A stretch of 5,989 nucleotides of DNA from an uncultured Chitinophagales bacterium (GTDB lineage: Bacteria > Bacteroidota > Bacteroidia > Chitinophagales > Chitinophagaceae), in contig CAMPIQ010000181.1 in NCBI GenBank assembly GCA_946886475.1, positions 1 to 5,989 of the forward strand, given 5' to 3'. Position 1 is the stretch's first letter, and every line of letters starts with the position of its first letter. Below are positions 5,976 to 5,989 of the stretch, one piece after another. Both the position numbers and the translations under genes were made by a program. Under the pieces are notes generated by a model. That model saw only the letters and a program-made list of their open reading frames with translations, did no database searches and was not told where the DNA came from.

Positions 5976-5989
5976 GCCTGTTTATTAAT

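Overview
The window looks like ordinary chromosomal DNA from a member of the Bacteroidota, probably near the Chitinophagaceae. The clues are the absence of Shine-Dalgarno sequences before every gene, exact matches to the Bacteroidota -7 promoter box TAnnTTTG upstream of rplU, a bacterial GH3-family protein, and a dxr/rseP gene pair. The family-level placement is an inference from sequence character, not from a search.

Layout. On the minus strand, in order of transcription: a GH3-family adenylate-forming enzyme (5001-3505), dxr of the MEP isoprenoid pathway (3319-2150) and the rseP-type site-2 membrane protease (1425-67). On the plus strand, diverging from GH3: the ribosomal protein genes rplU (L21, 5313-5612) and rpmA (L27, 5709-5975). 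All five genes are intact and close to normal length for their families.

The least ordinary part is the non-coding DNA. The 724-bp gap between dxr and rseP holds a family of about 23-bp hairpin-forming repeats: three copies in one orientation (1558-1714) facing four good copies and one decayed copy in the other (1836-2129). Within each group the copies recur every 67-68 bp. The spacers between copies are also related to one another, and the right-hand group shows a second period of about 135 bp, so the array grew by duplication. A second repeat class consists of 7-bp tandem repeats: AAAGTTC repeats forming an inverted pair in the GH3/rplU divergent region (5063-5081 and 5158-5176), and two adjoining heptad pairs that run across the GH3 stop codon (3481-3508).

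Functionally, rplU and rpmA form a standard ribosomal pair, Dxr supplies isoprenoid precursors, and RseP cleaves membrane proteins inside the bilayer. The GH3 protein has a recognisable adenylation scaffold but no assignable substrate. I see no mobile-element gene, CRISPR array, tRNA or rRNA, and no convincing new multi-gene system. The repeat array is the item most worth pursuing.
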